Positions 1-8,858 of a stretch of DNA of 49,499 bases are shown here, one piece after another; positions within the stretch are counted from its first letter, which is position 1; the number at the start of each line of letters is the position of its first letter. Where the stretch lies: positions 1-49,499 of the forward strand of contig FR902120.1 in NCBI GenBank assembly GCA_000437895.1. Direction: 5' to 3'. The position numbers were made by a program, and so were the translations under genes. Origin of the DNA: Clostridium sp. CAG:914. GTDB lineage: Bacteria; Bacillota_I; Bacilli_A; RF39; UBA660. The notes below the pieces were generated by a model, which saw nothing but the letters and a program-made list of their open reading frames with translations, was not told the DNA's origin and ran no database searches.

Positions 1-46
1 CCTCTGCTTGTAAGGCAGATGCTCTAACCAACTGAGCCAATCGCCC
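1..46 (-). tRNA. tRNA-Val (UAC), partial at window edge
   Basis: The reverse complement begins GGGCGATTGGCTCAG, a standard acceptor and D-arm start, followed by an anticodon loop CTTACAA (anticodon TAC, valine). The anticodon stem is TCTGC/GCAGA. The variable loop, T-arm and 3' end lie outside the window. A minus-strand promoter sits just upstream. Confidence 0.88.
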
Positions 47-79
47 ATAAGTCAAAATAATTGGCTTTGACATTGACTA

Positions 80-108
80 ATATAACACTAATTAAACTAT
101 CTTGTCAA
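80..108 (-). promoter_or_regulatory. sigma-A type promoter for the tRNA-Val gene
   Basis: On the minus strand TTGACA (108-103) is followed after 17 nt by TTATAT (85-80), reading towards the tRNA that starts at position 46. Consensus -35 and good spacing. Confidence 0.6.
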
Positions 109-117
109 CACTTTTTT

Positions 118-477
118 TTACATTTTGTTCATTATTTCTCTAATCTTGTCATTTATCCATGAATCTAAATGATCTTTTAATGGTTCAAAACCATTGTTAT
201 TTTCTTTTATATCACTAATATATCTTTTACTATTTTTATAATCTATATTTTTAATACTTAATTTATATTTGTTGTTGTTTGTATCTATATCAATAACTTC
301 TGCATATATTTTATCTTTAATTTTAACATAATCATTAATGTTTCTTACATATCCTTTTGATATTTCTGATATATGTATTAGTCCATCATATTTATCATCT
401 ATTAAGACAAATGCACCATATTTTTGAATTCCTGTAACTGCGACTTCAATAATATCTCCAACTTTTATTTCATTCAT
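118..477 (-). CDS. S1-domain RNA-binding protein (YugI/GSP13/CvfD-like)
   Basis: A 119-aa protein with one N-terminal S1/OB-fold RNA-binding domain (about residues 1-75). It shows the S1 pattern VGDIIEVAVTGIQKYGAFV, then DGLIHISEIS, and a KYKLSIKNID strand at the end of the fold. The C-terminal 40 residues are charged and carry no motif I recognise. Size and layout fit the small S1 proteins of Firmicutes (YugI/GSP13, CvfD) that bind ribosomes or mRNA and modulate translation. The ATG follows GGTGA at a suitable distance. The gene ends about 70 bp before the partial tRNA on the same strand. The family is firm; the role is inferred. Confidence 0.8.
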   Translation of the reverse strand: MNEIKVGDIIEVAVTGIQKYGAFVLIDDKYDGLIHISEISKGYVRNINDYVKIKDKIYAEVIDIDTNNNKYKLSIKNIDYKNSKRYISDIKENNNGFEPLKDHLDSWINDKIREIMNKM

Positions 478-534
478 ATTTTCACCAACTAGGCTTATTA
501 TAGCAAAAAAAAGTTAAAATGCAAATGTTTTGCC

Positions 535-563
535 TTGAAAAATAGAAAAAAAACAATTATACT
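535..563 (+). promoter_or_regulatory. promoter for the Nfu-type gene
   Basis: TTGAAA (535-540), 17-nt spacer, TATACT (558-563), directly upstream of the Nfu-domain start at 581. Confidence 0.6.
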
Positions 564-580
564 TATTTTGGGTGATTGAT

Positions 581-808
581 ATGACTGTAGAAGAAAAAAT
601 TGAAAAAGTTTTAAATAGAGTTAGACCATATTTACAAAATGATGGTGGGGATGTTGAATTTATTAAATACGAAAACGGAGTTTGTTATGTAAGATTAACT
701 GGTGCTTGTAGTGATTGTCCTTTAATTGATAACACTTTAGATAGTGGTATAGAAACAGCACTAGTTAATGAAATTCCTGAAATTATAAAGGTTGTTAATG
801 TTAATTAA
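581..808 (+). CDS. NifU C-terminal (Nfu) domain iron-sulfur scaffold protein
   Basis: A 75-aa single-domain Nfu protein. It has the family start EEKIEKVLNRVRPYLQNDGGDVEF and the cluster-binding motif CSDCP, in which the CxxC cysteines bind a 4Fe-4S cluster at a dimer interface. It acts as scaffold or carrier in iron-sulfur delivery in the cytoplasm. The ATG at 581 is preferred over an in-frame GTG at 572 because GGGTGA lies 5 nt before it. It is the counterpart of B. subtilis YutI, and the adjacent convergent gene is YutH-like, as in Bacillus. A lone sufB lies about 13 kb downstream; other SUF genes are not in the window. Confidence 0.87.
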   Translation: MTVEEKIEKVLNRVRPYLQNDGGDVEFIKYENGVCYVRLTGACSDCPLIDNTLDSGIETALVNEIPEIIKVVNVN

Positions 809-1712
809 TAATCTTTTTCTTTAACCATTCTATTTCATCTATTGGATAAAATCTTTTAAAATATATAATGATTGAATTTAAATATTCTTCATATTCATCT
901 ATTCTACTTATTATATTATTAAGTATTTTTTCATCTTTATTGTAATTAAATATATCCTCATATAAGTCAAAATAAAAGCTTGGAAATAATACTCTTGATA
1001 TTAATAGTTTTACGTCATTTAATGATAAATTATTTTTATATAAATAATTATTTAATTCGTTGTATATATTATGATTATCTGTCCAAAATGAATTTTTTAT
1101 GTATTCAGCTACATCTCGTACTCTATAATCATATATTATGTTTAATGGGTTATATAGAGAATCTACTTTGTCAGTAGGCCTTAGTACTTTATGAGAAATA
1201 TAATACATCATATTATTATCAATATCTATATTATTATAATAACTTATAGCATTTTCGGATAGTCCTATAAAGTAGTTAAAAGAATTAACTACTTGTGGAT
1301 ATTTTTTTCCATTTTCGCTTATTAATTCTTCTAAGTAATCAATTTTTTTACTCCAAAGTAATCCCCAATTTGATTTATTATTATTAACTATTTTAACTTT
1401 AGATAGATAATCAATTTCTTCTAGAGTGATGTTTTTGTTTATATTACAATTTATTTTTAATAAGATATAATTTATGTTATGGTAAGTAGTTATAATATTT
1501 TTATCTTTGTTTAATATTATTTCACTCATTAGAGTATTATTTATTAGTTCTTTGTTAATTGTATAGATATTATTGTAGTTGTAAATATTATATTCTTCAT
1601 TTAATATATATAATCTATAGTAATTGTTGTTATGATTAAATTCATAATAGTTGTTGATAAAGTTAGTATTGGTAACTTTCATGTTATAAAAGAATTTTAT
1701 AAAATTGTTCAT
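801..1712 (-). CDS. YutH-like spore coat protein (CotS kinase-like family)
   Basis: A 303-aa, Asn/Ile/Tyr-rich protein with a degenerate aminoglycoside-phosphotransferase-like fold. The diagnostic stretch is near residues 180-215: ISHKVLRPTDKVDSLYNP, then a YDYRVRDVAEYIKNSFW segment resembling the 'D.p.RDlAEyiR' region of YutH and other CotS-type coat proteins. Canonical kinase residues (HGD, NxxxD) are not evident, as is usual in this coat family. GGAGGAACC precedes the ATG. The gene overlaps the end of nfu convergently by 8 bp, and the neighbours are the same pair as in B. subtilis. Expected role: outer layer of the spore coat. The assignment rests on weak sequence similarity plus synteny. 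Confidence 0.6.
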   Translation of the reverse strand: MNNFIKFFYNMKVTNTNFINNYYEFNHNNNYYRLYILNEEYNIYNYNNIYTINKELINNTLMSEIILNKDKNIITTYHNINYILLKINCNINKNITLEEIDYLSKVKIVNNNKSNWGLLWSKKIDYLEELISENGKKYPQVVNSFNYFIGLSENAISYYNNIDIDNNMMYYISHKVLRPTDKVDSLYNPLNIIYDYRVRDVAEYIKNSFWTDNHNIYNELNNYLYKNNLSLNDVKLLISRVLFPSFYFDLYEDIFNYNKDEKILNNIISRIDEYEEYLNSIIIYFKRFYPIDEIEWLKKKIIN

Positions 1713-1773
1713 GGTTCCTCCTGATAAAAGTTTATGCTGTTATTTTATGTTTTTTAACTAGAAGTAAAATTGT

Positions 1774-1803
1774 TTGACAAACATATTTTTATATGTATAT
1801 AAT
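1774..1803 (+). promoter_or_regulatory. topA promoter
   Basis: Consensus TTGACA (1774-1779), 18-nt spacer, TATAAT (1798-1803), 17 bp before the topA ATG. Confidence 0.65.
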
Positions 1804-1820
1804 GTTATGGAAAGAGAGAA

Positions 1821-3842
1821 ATGAGTATGAAATTAGTAATTGTTGAGTCTCCAAGTAAGAGTAAGACTATTGAAAAATATTTAGGTAAGGATTATAAGGT
1901 TGTATCTTCTTTGGGTCATATAAGAGATTTATCTACATCTGGTAAGTATGGATTTGGAATTGATTTGGAAAATCATTATAAACCAGATTATGTTATTATT
2001 AAGGGAAAAAAGAAATTAGTTAATGAGCTAAAAAAAGAAGTAAAAAGTGCTGATTGTGTTTATTTAGCAACCGACCCTGATAGGGAAGGTGAGGCTATAT
2101 CTTGGCATTTATATGATACTTTGGGACTTAATGATAATATGTATCGTAGGATAGTTTTTAATGAAATAACTAAAAATGTTATTTTAGATAGTTTTCAACA
2201 TGCTAGAATGATAGATGATAATTTAGTTAAGTCACAGGAGACAAGAAGAATGTTAGATCGTATTATTGGTTTTAGACTTAGCAAGTTGATGCAGTCTAAG
2301 ACTGGTGGTAAATCAGCGGGAAGAGTACAGAGCGTTGCTTTAAAATTAATTGTGGATAGAGAAAGAGAAATTTTGGCTTTTGTTCCTGAAGATTATTATG
2401 AAATTGAAGCTGTTTTTGCGGATTTTAAGGCTAAGTTAGATAGTTATAAAGAAGATAAATTGGAAATAAAGACAGAAGAAGAAGCAATTGCTATATTGAA
2501 TAAATTAACTTCTAAGTTTATTATTGAAAATATTAAGAAAGAAGATAAAGCTAGGAAAGCTAAGCCTCCATATATTACGTCTACTTTACAGCAAGAGGCT
2601 TCTAGTAAACTTAATTTTACTTCTAAGAAAACAATGATGTTGGCTCAGAAGTTATATGAGGGTATTACTTTAAAAGATGAGACAGTTGGTTTAATTACTT
2701 ATATGAGAACAGATTCAATTAGATTGAGTGACGAGTTTGTTAAATCTACTTATGGATTTATTCGTGATAATTATGGTGATGACTATGTTGGATATGTTAA
2801 GACTAGTAAGAAGAAAGATAATGTACAGGATGCACATGAGGCAATTAGACCTACTAGTATTAATAGACGTCCAGATGATGTGCGTGAATATTTAACTTCT
2901 GATGAGTTTAAGTTATATAAACTTATATATAATAGAGCATTGGCTAGTTTAATGAAAGATGCTGTTATGGAAGTAACTAGTATTATTTTAGATAATAATG
3001 ATTATAAATTTAAAGTAACTGGTAGTATTGTTAAATTCGATGGATATTTAAAAGTGTATGATGATAATGAAGATGATGGAGAATTATTACCTGATTTTGG
3101 TAAATACAATGGTAGCGTTGTTTCAGAAGAAATTAACTATAGTGCACATACTACTAAACCTCCAGCACGTTATACTGAAAGTCAATTAATTAAAAAAATG
3201 GAAACTTTGGGAATAGGAAGACCATCTACTTATGCTACGACTATTGGAATACTTTTAGAAAGAGGTTATGTTAAAGTAATTGATAAAAAGTTTAATCCGA
3301 CAGAAATTGGTATAGAAACTACAGATAAATTACAGGAATTTTTTAAGGATATAATAAATGTTGATTATACTAGGGATATGGAAGAAGATTTGGATAAAAT
3401 AGCTGAAGGAAAGTTATATTGGGAGAATTTGCTAGATAGATTTTACAAAGATTTTGAACCTAAGGTAGAGAATGCTTTTACTAGTATGGAAAAGTCTAAA
3501 CCTGAAGAAACTGGTGAATTATGTCCTAATTGTAATAGTCCATTAGTGATTAAGAGAAGTAAATATGGTAAGTTTGTTGCTTGTTCTAATTATCCTGCAT
3601 GTAAATATATTAAAAATGATAAGGTTAATCCTATTGAAATAATGCCTTGTCCTAAATGTGGTGGGAAAATAGTTGAGAAAAAAACGAAAAAGGGTAAGAT
3701 ATTTTATGGATGTAATAATTATCCTAAATGTAAACTTGCTACTTGGGATAAACCTACTGGTGAATTGTGCCCAAAATGTGGTGGGATTTTATTAGAAAAC
3801 AAAGATAATGTAAAGTGTATGGAATGTGATTATTTAAAATAG
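1821..3842 (+). CDS. topA: DNA topoisomerase I
   Basis: A 673-aa type IA topoisomerase that relaxes negative supercoils by single-strand passage. The Toprim domain is at the N-terminus (LVIVESPSKSKTIEKYLG; DPDREGEAISWH, whose acidic residues bind Mg2+). The active-site tyrosine is Tyr294 in GLITYMRTDSIR. The C-terminal 120 residues hold three zinc ribbons with paired CxxC motifs (CPNCNS, CPKCGG, CPKCGG). Length is slightly below B. subtilis TopA (691 aa). The ATG is preceded by GGAAAGAGAG. Dna processing genes usually found with it (dprA, trmFO) are not adjacent here. Confidence 0.97.
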   Translation: MSMKLVIVESPSKSKTIEKYLGKDYKVVSSLGHIRDLSTSGKYGFGIDLENHYKPDYVIIKGKKKLVNELKKEVKSADCVYLATDPDREGEAISWHLYDTLGLNDNMYRRIVFNEITKNVILDSFQHARMIDDNLVKSQETRRMLDRIIGFRLSKLMQSKTGGKSAGRVQSVALKLIVDREREILAFVPEDYYEIEAVFADFKAKLDSYKEDKLEIKTEEEAIAILNKLTSKFIIENIKKEDKARKAKPPYITSTLQQEASSKLNFTSKKTMMLAQKLYEGITLKDETVGLITYMRTDSIRLSDEFVKSTYGFIRDNYGDDYVGYVKTSKKKDNVQDAHEAIRPTSINRRPDDVREYLTSDEFKLYKLIYNRALASLMKDAVMEVTSIILDNNDYKFKVTGSIVKFDGYLKVYDDNEDDGELLPDFGKYNGSVVSEEINYSAHTTKPPARYTESQLIKKMETLGIGRPSTYATTIGILLERGYVKVIDKKFNPTEIGIETTDKLQEFFKDIINVDYTRDMEEDLDKIAEGKLYWENLLDRFYKDFEPKVENAFTSMEKSKPEETGELCPNCNSPLVIKRSKYGKFVACSNYPACKYIKNDKVNPIEIMPCPKCGGKIVEKKTKKGKIFYGCNNYPKCKLATWDKPTGELCPKCGGILLENKDNVKCMECDYLK

Positions 3843-3906
3843 TGTTTGTCATTTGATTTACATATATATTTATTGGTGTTATACTATAAGTGGAGGAGTG
3901 ATAAAA

Positions 3907-5166
3907 ATGAATATACCATTTAAAAGTGCTAATATATTGTTGCCTAAGAATGTTGATATGACTAAGTGGTCAGTTGTAGCTTGTGATCAATATACTAGTG
4001 AACCTGAATATTGGAAAGAAGTTAACGATATAGTGGGTGATAGTCCATCTACTTTGAGGTTGACTTTACCAGAAATCTATTTGGAAAGTGATAATGTTAA
4101 TGAGAGAATTTCTGAAATCAATAATACTATGGAAGAATATGTAAATAATGATTTGTTTGTGGAATATAAAGACACAATGATTTATTTACAGAGAACACAA
4201 AATGATGGAAAAATTAGAGAAGGATTAATTGGCGTTGTAGATTTAGAGGATTACTCTTTTGAAAAAGGTAGCCAGACTTTGATAAGAGCTACAGAAAAGA
4301 CAGTTATAGAAAGAATTCCACCTAGAGTTAAAGTAAGAGAAAATGCTTTGTTAGAGTTACCTCATATAATGATTTTAATTGATGATGATAAAAAGGATGT
4401 TATAGAGCCATTAAGTCGTTTGGTAAGTGAAAATGATAAAGTTTATGATTTTGATTTGATGCAAAAAGGTGGTCATGTTAAAGGGTACAAACTTAATAAG
4501 GATATAATTGATAATATTAATGAAAAGTTAGAATTATTAGCAGATCAAAATAATTTTAATAAAAAGTATGGTGTTAGTGATAAGGGTGTATTATTATTTG
4601 CTATGGGGGATGGTAATCATTCTTTGGCTACTGCTAAAACATGTTATGAGAATTTGAAAAAAACAATGAGTGAAGAAGAATATTTAAATAATCCAGCTAG
4701 ATATGCTTTGGTAGAACTTGTTAATTTACATAGTAGTGCTTTGGAATTTGAACCTATTCATAGAGTTGTATTTAATACTGATCCATATAATATGCTTAGT
4801 GAATTATATAAATATTATGAAATAAATGAAGATGGTAATGGACAAGAAGTAGAAATTGTTACTAAAGATTTTGATAAAAAAATATATATTAGTAATCCTA
4901 AGTCAAATATTGCTGTTGGTTCTATTCAAATGTTTTTGGATGACTATTTGTCTAAGAATGAGGGAAAGATTGATTATATTCATGGAGATGATACTACAAG
5001 AGAGATGGGTAGTGATGTAAATAATATTGGATTTTTATTTAAAGTAATGGGTAAAGAAGAATTGTTTAAAACAGTTATTTTAGATGGTGCTTTACCTAGG
5101 AAAACATTCTCTATGGGACATAGTTATGATAAGAGATATTATTTGGAATCAAGAAAAATAAAATAA
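3907..5166 (+). CDS. DUF1015 family protein
   Basis: A 419-aa protein of the DUF1015 family, a ParB/SerK-related fold found widely in anaerobic Firmicutes. Landmarks are the N-terminal WSVVACDQYTSEPEYW and a central FAMGDGNHSLATAK, the most conserved segment of the family; its DGNH is a likely active-site loop. It ends HSYDKRYYLESRKIK. GGAGG lies 9 nt before the ATG at 3907, which is preferred over an upstream in-frame start at 3853. The biochemical function is not established to my knowledge. A terminator follows. Confidence 0.85.
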   Translation: MNIPFKSANILLPKNVDMTKWSVVACDQYTSEPEYWKEVNDIVGDSPSTLRLTLPEIYLESDNVNERISEINNTMEEYVNNDLFVEYKDTMIYLQRTQNDGKIREGLIGVVDLEDYSFEKGSQTLIRATEKTVIERIPPRVKVRENALLELPHIMILIDDDKKDVIEPLSRLVSENDKVYDFDLMQKGGHVKGYKLNKDIIDNINEKLELLADQNNFNKKYGVSDKGVLLFAMGDGNHSLATAKTCYENLKKTMSEEEYLNNPARYALVELVNLHSSALEFEPIHRVVFNTDPYNMLSELYKYYEINEDGNGQEVEIVTKDFDKKIYISNPKSNIAVGSIQMFLDDYLSKNEGKIDYIHGDDTTREMGSDVNNIGFLFKVMGKEELFKTVILDGALPRKTFSMGHSYDKRYYLESRKIK

Positions 5167-5200
5167 AGTATAAGTCTTAATATGAAGTTGTATTATAAAA

Positions 5201-5238
5201 GTAGACGAAGTGAAAAACACTTTGGTTTACTTTTTTTT
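5201..5238 (+). terminator. rho-independent terminator
   Basis: A stem of about 12 bp (GTAGACGAAGTG pairing with CACTTTGGTTTAC, with wobbles) and an AAAAA loop, followed by eight T residues. Confidence 0.75.
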
Positions 5239-5334
5239 AATATATTGGTTTACAATAATCAAATAAATATCTTTTAAATAATGGATTTTTTCTTTTATTT
5301 TTGCTATAATTATTTTAAGAAAGGATATGATAAT

Positions 5335-5871
5335 ATGAAATATAACATTCGTGGTGATAAATTAGAAGTAACTAGTGCAATAGAAAATTATGTTGAAAAT
5401 AAATTAGACAGGCTAAATAAGTATTTTCAAAATGACGAAGTAGTGGCTAATGTTCTTTTAAAGGTTCGTGGAAGAGAACAGATTATTGAGGTAACTATAC
5501 CTGCGGATAAGTATATATTAAGAGGAGAAGTTGGAAATGATGATTTATATTCTGCTATTGATCTTGTAACGGATAAACTGGAAAGACAAATTAGAAAAAA
5601 TAAGACTAGATTGAGTAAGCAGAATAAAGGTTATAAAGATTTAAATCTTAATTTTGATATAGAAGAAAATGATATTGAAGATGAAAGCATTAAATATAAT
5701 ATTGTTAAGAGAAAGACTTTAGAAATGAAACCTATGGATGAAGAAGAAGCTATATTAGAAATGAATTTATTAGGACATGATTTCTTTGTATATAAGGATA
5801 TGCATTCAGATAATATATGTATCTTATATAAGAGAAAAGATGGAGAATATGGAATATTAGAAACTAAGTAG
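5335..5871 (+). CDS. hpf: long-form ribosome hibernation promoting factor
   Basis: A 178-aa long-form HPF. The N-terminal S30AE/YfiA domain (about 1-100) starts MKYNIRGDKLEVTSAIENYV and binds the 30S decoding region. After a short acidic linker, the C-terminal dimerisation domain (about 120-178: KRKTLEMKPMDEEEAILEM, LLGHDFFVY) joins two ribosomes into inactive 100S dimers. AAGGATATG precedes the ATG at 5335; the reading frame is open 54 nt further upstream but lacks a better site. An extended -10 (TGCTATAAT, ending at 5310) lies upstream. Confidence 0.93.
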   Translation: MKYNIRGDKLEVTSAIENYVENKLDRLNKYFQNDEVVANVLLKVRGREQIIEVTIPADKYILRGEVGNDDLYSAIDLVTDKLERQIRKNKTRLSKQNKGYKDLNLNFDIEENDIEDESIKYNIVKRKTLEMKPMDEEEAILEMNLLGHDFFVYKDMHSDNICILYKRKDGEYGILETK

Positions 5872-5907
5872 TTTCTTTTTTTACAACAAATGTACGATTG
5901 CATTTCC

Positions 5908-5936
5908 TTGACAATAAAAGTGTTTTGTGTTAAATT
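5908..5936 (+). promoter_or_regulatory. promoter for the lysozyme-domain gene
   Basis: TTGACA (5908-5913), 17-nt spacer, TAAATT (5931-5936). Confidence 0.5.
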
Positions 5937-6001
5937 ATTTTGTAGTATGGTAGCATTTTAAAATTAAAAATATAGTTTATGGAGTGAGGTAGATATGATT
6001 T

Positions 6002-7894
6002 ATGTTTAATGAAAATAAAGAAGTTATAGATATAAAATATGATGAAGAAAAAAACAAAAGAATAAATTTATTTGATAACATTAAATCCTTTTTATCTCTA
6101 AATAAAAATAATAATAAAAAAGTGGGAATAATAACAATAGTTATTTTGGTGGTTATTGCTATTATTATATTGTTAATTATAAAGTCTCGTAGTAATAGAA
6201 ATTATGAAGAATATAGTATTTTTTTGTTGGGTAATGATAGTATATCTATGTATGTTGGTGATATATATGTTGAACCAGGGTACACTGCTAAAACTGATAA
6301 TGGTAAAGAGGTTACTAATAAGGTTATTGTAACAAATACTGTTGATGTTGATAAAGTTGGTAATTATGATGTTATATATGAATTAGGTAATGCTTCTGTA
6401 AGAAGAAAGGTAGAGGTTTTAAGTAAGAAATCTAATTATAGTTATATATATTTAAAAGGAAAAACTGTTGATTATATAAAATTAGGCAATATATATAACG
6501 ATCCTGGTTATGTGGCTATTGATACAATAGACGGTAACATTACTTCTAAAGTTTCTATTGATGGTAAAGTTGATTATAATAAAGTAGGTACTTATAAATT
6601 AATATATAGTGTTTTAAATTCAAGGGGAGCTGTTGCTAGTGTTAATAGATTAGTTGTTGTAACTGATGCTAGTATTAATTTGACTTTAAATAATACTGAA
6701 TATACTAATAAGAATGTTATAATTAATGTTGGTATAATTGATAATTATTTTGATTATTTATTGTTACCAAATGGAAAAGTTGTTAGAGACAAGGATGCAA
6801 CTTATCAAGTTACTTCAAATGGTGTATATAAATTTTCTGAGATAACTAAGAATGGTCATAGAAATGAAAAGAGTATTGAAGTAAAAAATATTGATAAAGT
6901 TAAGCCTACTGGTTCATGTACTGCTTATGTAGGAGAAGGTAAAACTACAATTGATATTAAATCTTCTGATAATGTTAAAGTAAGTTATTATAAATATAAT
7001 AATAGTACTTATACAAGTAATAGAATTAATATTAATGCTGCTCTTTCAAATGTTCGTGTGGAGATTTTTGATGTTGCTAATAATTCCACTATAATTGATT
7101 GCAAAGTTGTTATTAGTAATCCACCAGTTAATCCTCCTAGTTCTTCTAACTCTTCTTCATCGAGTTCTTCGTCTTCAAAACCTAGTTCTTCAAATCCTAT
7201 AGAATATGATGTAATTAGTAATAAGTTTTCTGATAATAAGCACATTGCTGATTTTTTGTATCAATTTGAAAGTACTCCTGGTACTTGTAGCGGTGGTTAT
7301 AAAATAAAAAAATTTAGTTCAAGTACTTATACAACGGCTTACGGGATTACAAATCATCTTCTAAAAGATTATAGTTCATATAATTTATTACCTTGTAGTA
7401 CTGTTTCTTCAAATAATAAAAAGTATTTTATTAGGTCTTTCTTTGAAAATGATGGAGCTTGTATTCCTAAAACGGCTGTGCAGGAAGCAGTTGTATGTAT
7501 AATTAATTATAATAAAAACGCTATTAATAATATTTTAAAAAAATGTAATATGAATGGGAAATTAACTAAAGATCAAATGGCCTCTCTAGTTGATTTTGGA
7601 AATAATGGCATAAAATATTTGAATACAGCAGTGGAGTCTTATTGTAATGCTATAAATAAGGGAAAAAGTCAAAAAGAGGCGGCTGATTTAATGTTTAAAC
7701 AAATATTTTTGGGGAAAAATGGAAATAATAGAAGTTCGTCATATCAAACATGTTTATATATAAGAAGAAGAGATTGTGAAGCTAGACTTTATTTTGAAGG
7801 TGATTATTCTTGTGGTGGACAAGATCCATATGGTAAAACATTTAAATTTAAATATACAAAATATCATGATAATAATTCATATAGTTGTAAATAA
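6002..7894 (+). CDS. membrane-anchored Ig-like protein with C-terminal GH24 lysozyme-like domain
   Basis: A 630-aa exported protein. A charged cytosolic N-terminus (about 40 residues) is followed by one transmembrane helix (IITIVILVVIAIIILLII). Next come at least two DUF5011/bacterial Ig-like repeats, each with the YVEPGYTA or YNDPGYVA signature, and a third beta-rich stretch. A Pro/Ser linker (run of nine Ser) leads to about 200 C-terminal residues resembling a T4-type (GH24) lysozyme: FESTPG with the candidate catalytic Glu, TTAYGITNHL, and LTKDQMASLVDFGNNG. The domain is Cys-rich. Probable role is peptidoglycan cleavage at the outer membrane face. GAGTGAGGT lies 11 nt upstream, and a 4-codon mini-reading frame (5995-6009) overlaps the start. 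Confidence 0.75.
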   Translation: MFNENKEVIDIKYDEEKNKRINLFDNIKSFLSLNKNNNKKVGIITIVILVVIAIIILLIIKSRSNRNYEEYSIFLLGNDSISMYVGDIYVEPGYTAKTDNGKEVTNKVIVTNTVDVDKVGNYDVIYELGNASVRRKVEVLSKKSNYSYIYLKGKTVDYIKLGNIYNDPGYVAIDTIDGNITSKVSIDGKVDYNKVGTYKLIYSVLNSRGAVASVNRLVVVTDASINLTLNNTEYTNKNVIINVGIIDNYFDYLLLPNGKVVRDKDATYQVTSNGVYKFSEITKNGHRNEKSIEVKNIDKVKPTGSCTAYVGEGKTTIDIKSSDNVKVSYYKYNNSTYTSNRININAALSNVRVEIFDVANNSTIIDCKVVISNPPVNPPSSSNSSSSSSSSSKPSSSNPIEYDVISNKFSDNKHIADFLYQFESTPGTCSGGYKIKKFSSSTYTTAYGITNHLLKDYSSYNLLPCSTVSSNNKKYFIRSFFENDGACIPKTAVQEAVVCIINYNKNAINNILKKCNMNGKLTKDQMASLVDFGNNGIKYLNTAVESYCNAINKGKSQKEAADLMFKQIFLGKNGNNRSSSYQTCLYIRRRDCEARLYFEGDYSCGGQDPYGKTFKFKYTKYHDNNSYSCK

Positions 7895-8815
7895 ACATAT
7901 GATATAAGTTATTATTCCTGAAAGTATCATTTGATAAAATCTACCAATTAGAAAGTAACGATATTTGATTTTGGTATTAATAATTTCTGCTAATACTTGC
8001 ATATGTACGGATAGTCCTCCAAAAGATAATACCATACTTGTTATAACTAATTTATGTGTTAAATTTAGATTAATTTGAGATAGTGCATCTATGCCTATTG
8101 TTATTTCAAATATACATTTAATTAGCATTGAATTATATGTGTTAAATTTGAATCTTGTAGTAATAATAGCAGATATTACTAAAAATATGGTAACAATTCC
8201 TCCAATATTTAATATTGTGTTTATACTTCTTTTTATGGCATTTATAAAAGTATTACCAAAATTGTTTGTGGAAATATTGGCAGAGTTTATCTCTTTATTA
8301 TTACTTTTATTTTTGCTTCGGAGTATTATTCCTAAAATAAAATTGCTAAGGTAATGAGATAAAATAAGTATTATACCAACATTGCTATTATTAAAGAAAT
8401 ATAGTGATATGGTCGTTAGAATAAATAAAGGATTAGAAAAATGACTAAATATAAGAATGTGATTTGCTTCTTCTTCTGTTATTTTACCTTTTTCATATAA
8501 TATTTTTGTATTTCTTGCGTTGGATGGAAATCCTGATATCATACTTAATATAAATATTGTAACTAAATGATCGCTAATGTTAAACATTGCTTTGAATGCT
8601 TTTTTTATTGATTTTGGAATATATTGTGTTACATTATAATTTAGTAGAATGTCAGAAAAAACAAAAAAAGGAAATAATGATGGTATAATATTATTGACCC
8701 AGAGTTTTAATGAATAATTTATGGAATTATATATTAAGACTTTATTTAGTAATACTTCAATTAAAATAAAAATTGAACAAAATACAATTATTAAATTTAT
8801 AATTTTTTTCTTCAT
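7877..8815 (-). CDS. ylbJ: sporulation integral membrane protein YlbJ
   Basis: A 312-aa polytopic membrane protein with about eight hydrophobic segments. YlbJ-family landmarks are WVNNIIPSLFPFFVFSDILLN near the N-terminus, SMISGFPSNARNTKILYEKG (a gate-like motif) near the middle, and FSHFSNPLFIL. B. subtilis YlbJ is a sigma-E-controlled mother-cell protein needed for heat-resistant spores. The gene overlaps the preceding gene convergently by 18 bp and is divergent from a Lon-like protease gene, the neighbour pair seen in B. subtilis (ylbJ/ylbL). I see no strong ribosome-binding site before the ATG. Confidence 0.85.
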   Translation of the reverse strand: MKKKIINLIIVFCSIFILIEVLLNKVLIYNSINYSLKLWVNNIIPSLFPFFVFSDILLNYNVTQYIPKSIKKAFKAMFNISDHLVTIFILSMISGFPSNARNTKILYEKGKITEEEANHILIFSHFSNPLFILTTISLYFFNNSNVGIILILSHYLSNFILGIILRSKNKSNNKEINSANISTNNFGNTFINAIKRSINTILNIGGIVTIFLVISAIITTRFKFNTYNSMLIKCIFEITIGIDALSQINLNLTHKLVITSMVLSFGGLSVHMQVLAEIINTKIKYRYFLIGRFYQMILSGIITYIICLFTTI

Positions 8816-8858
8816 AATAGATTATATGATTAAATATATTATAATAGTAAGGAGATTT

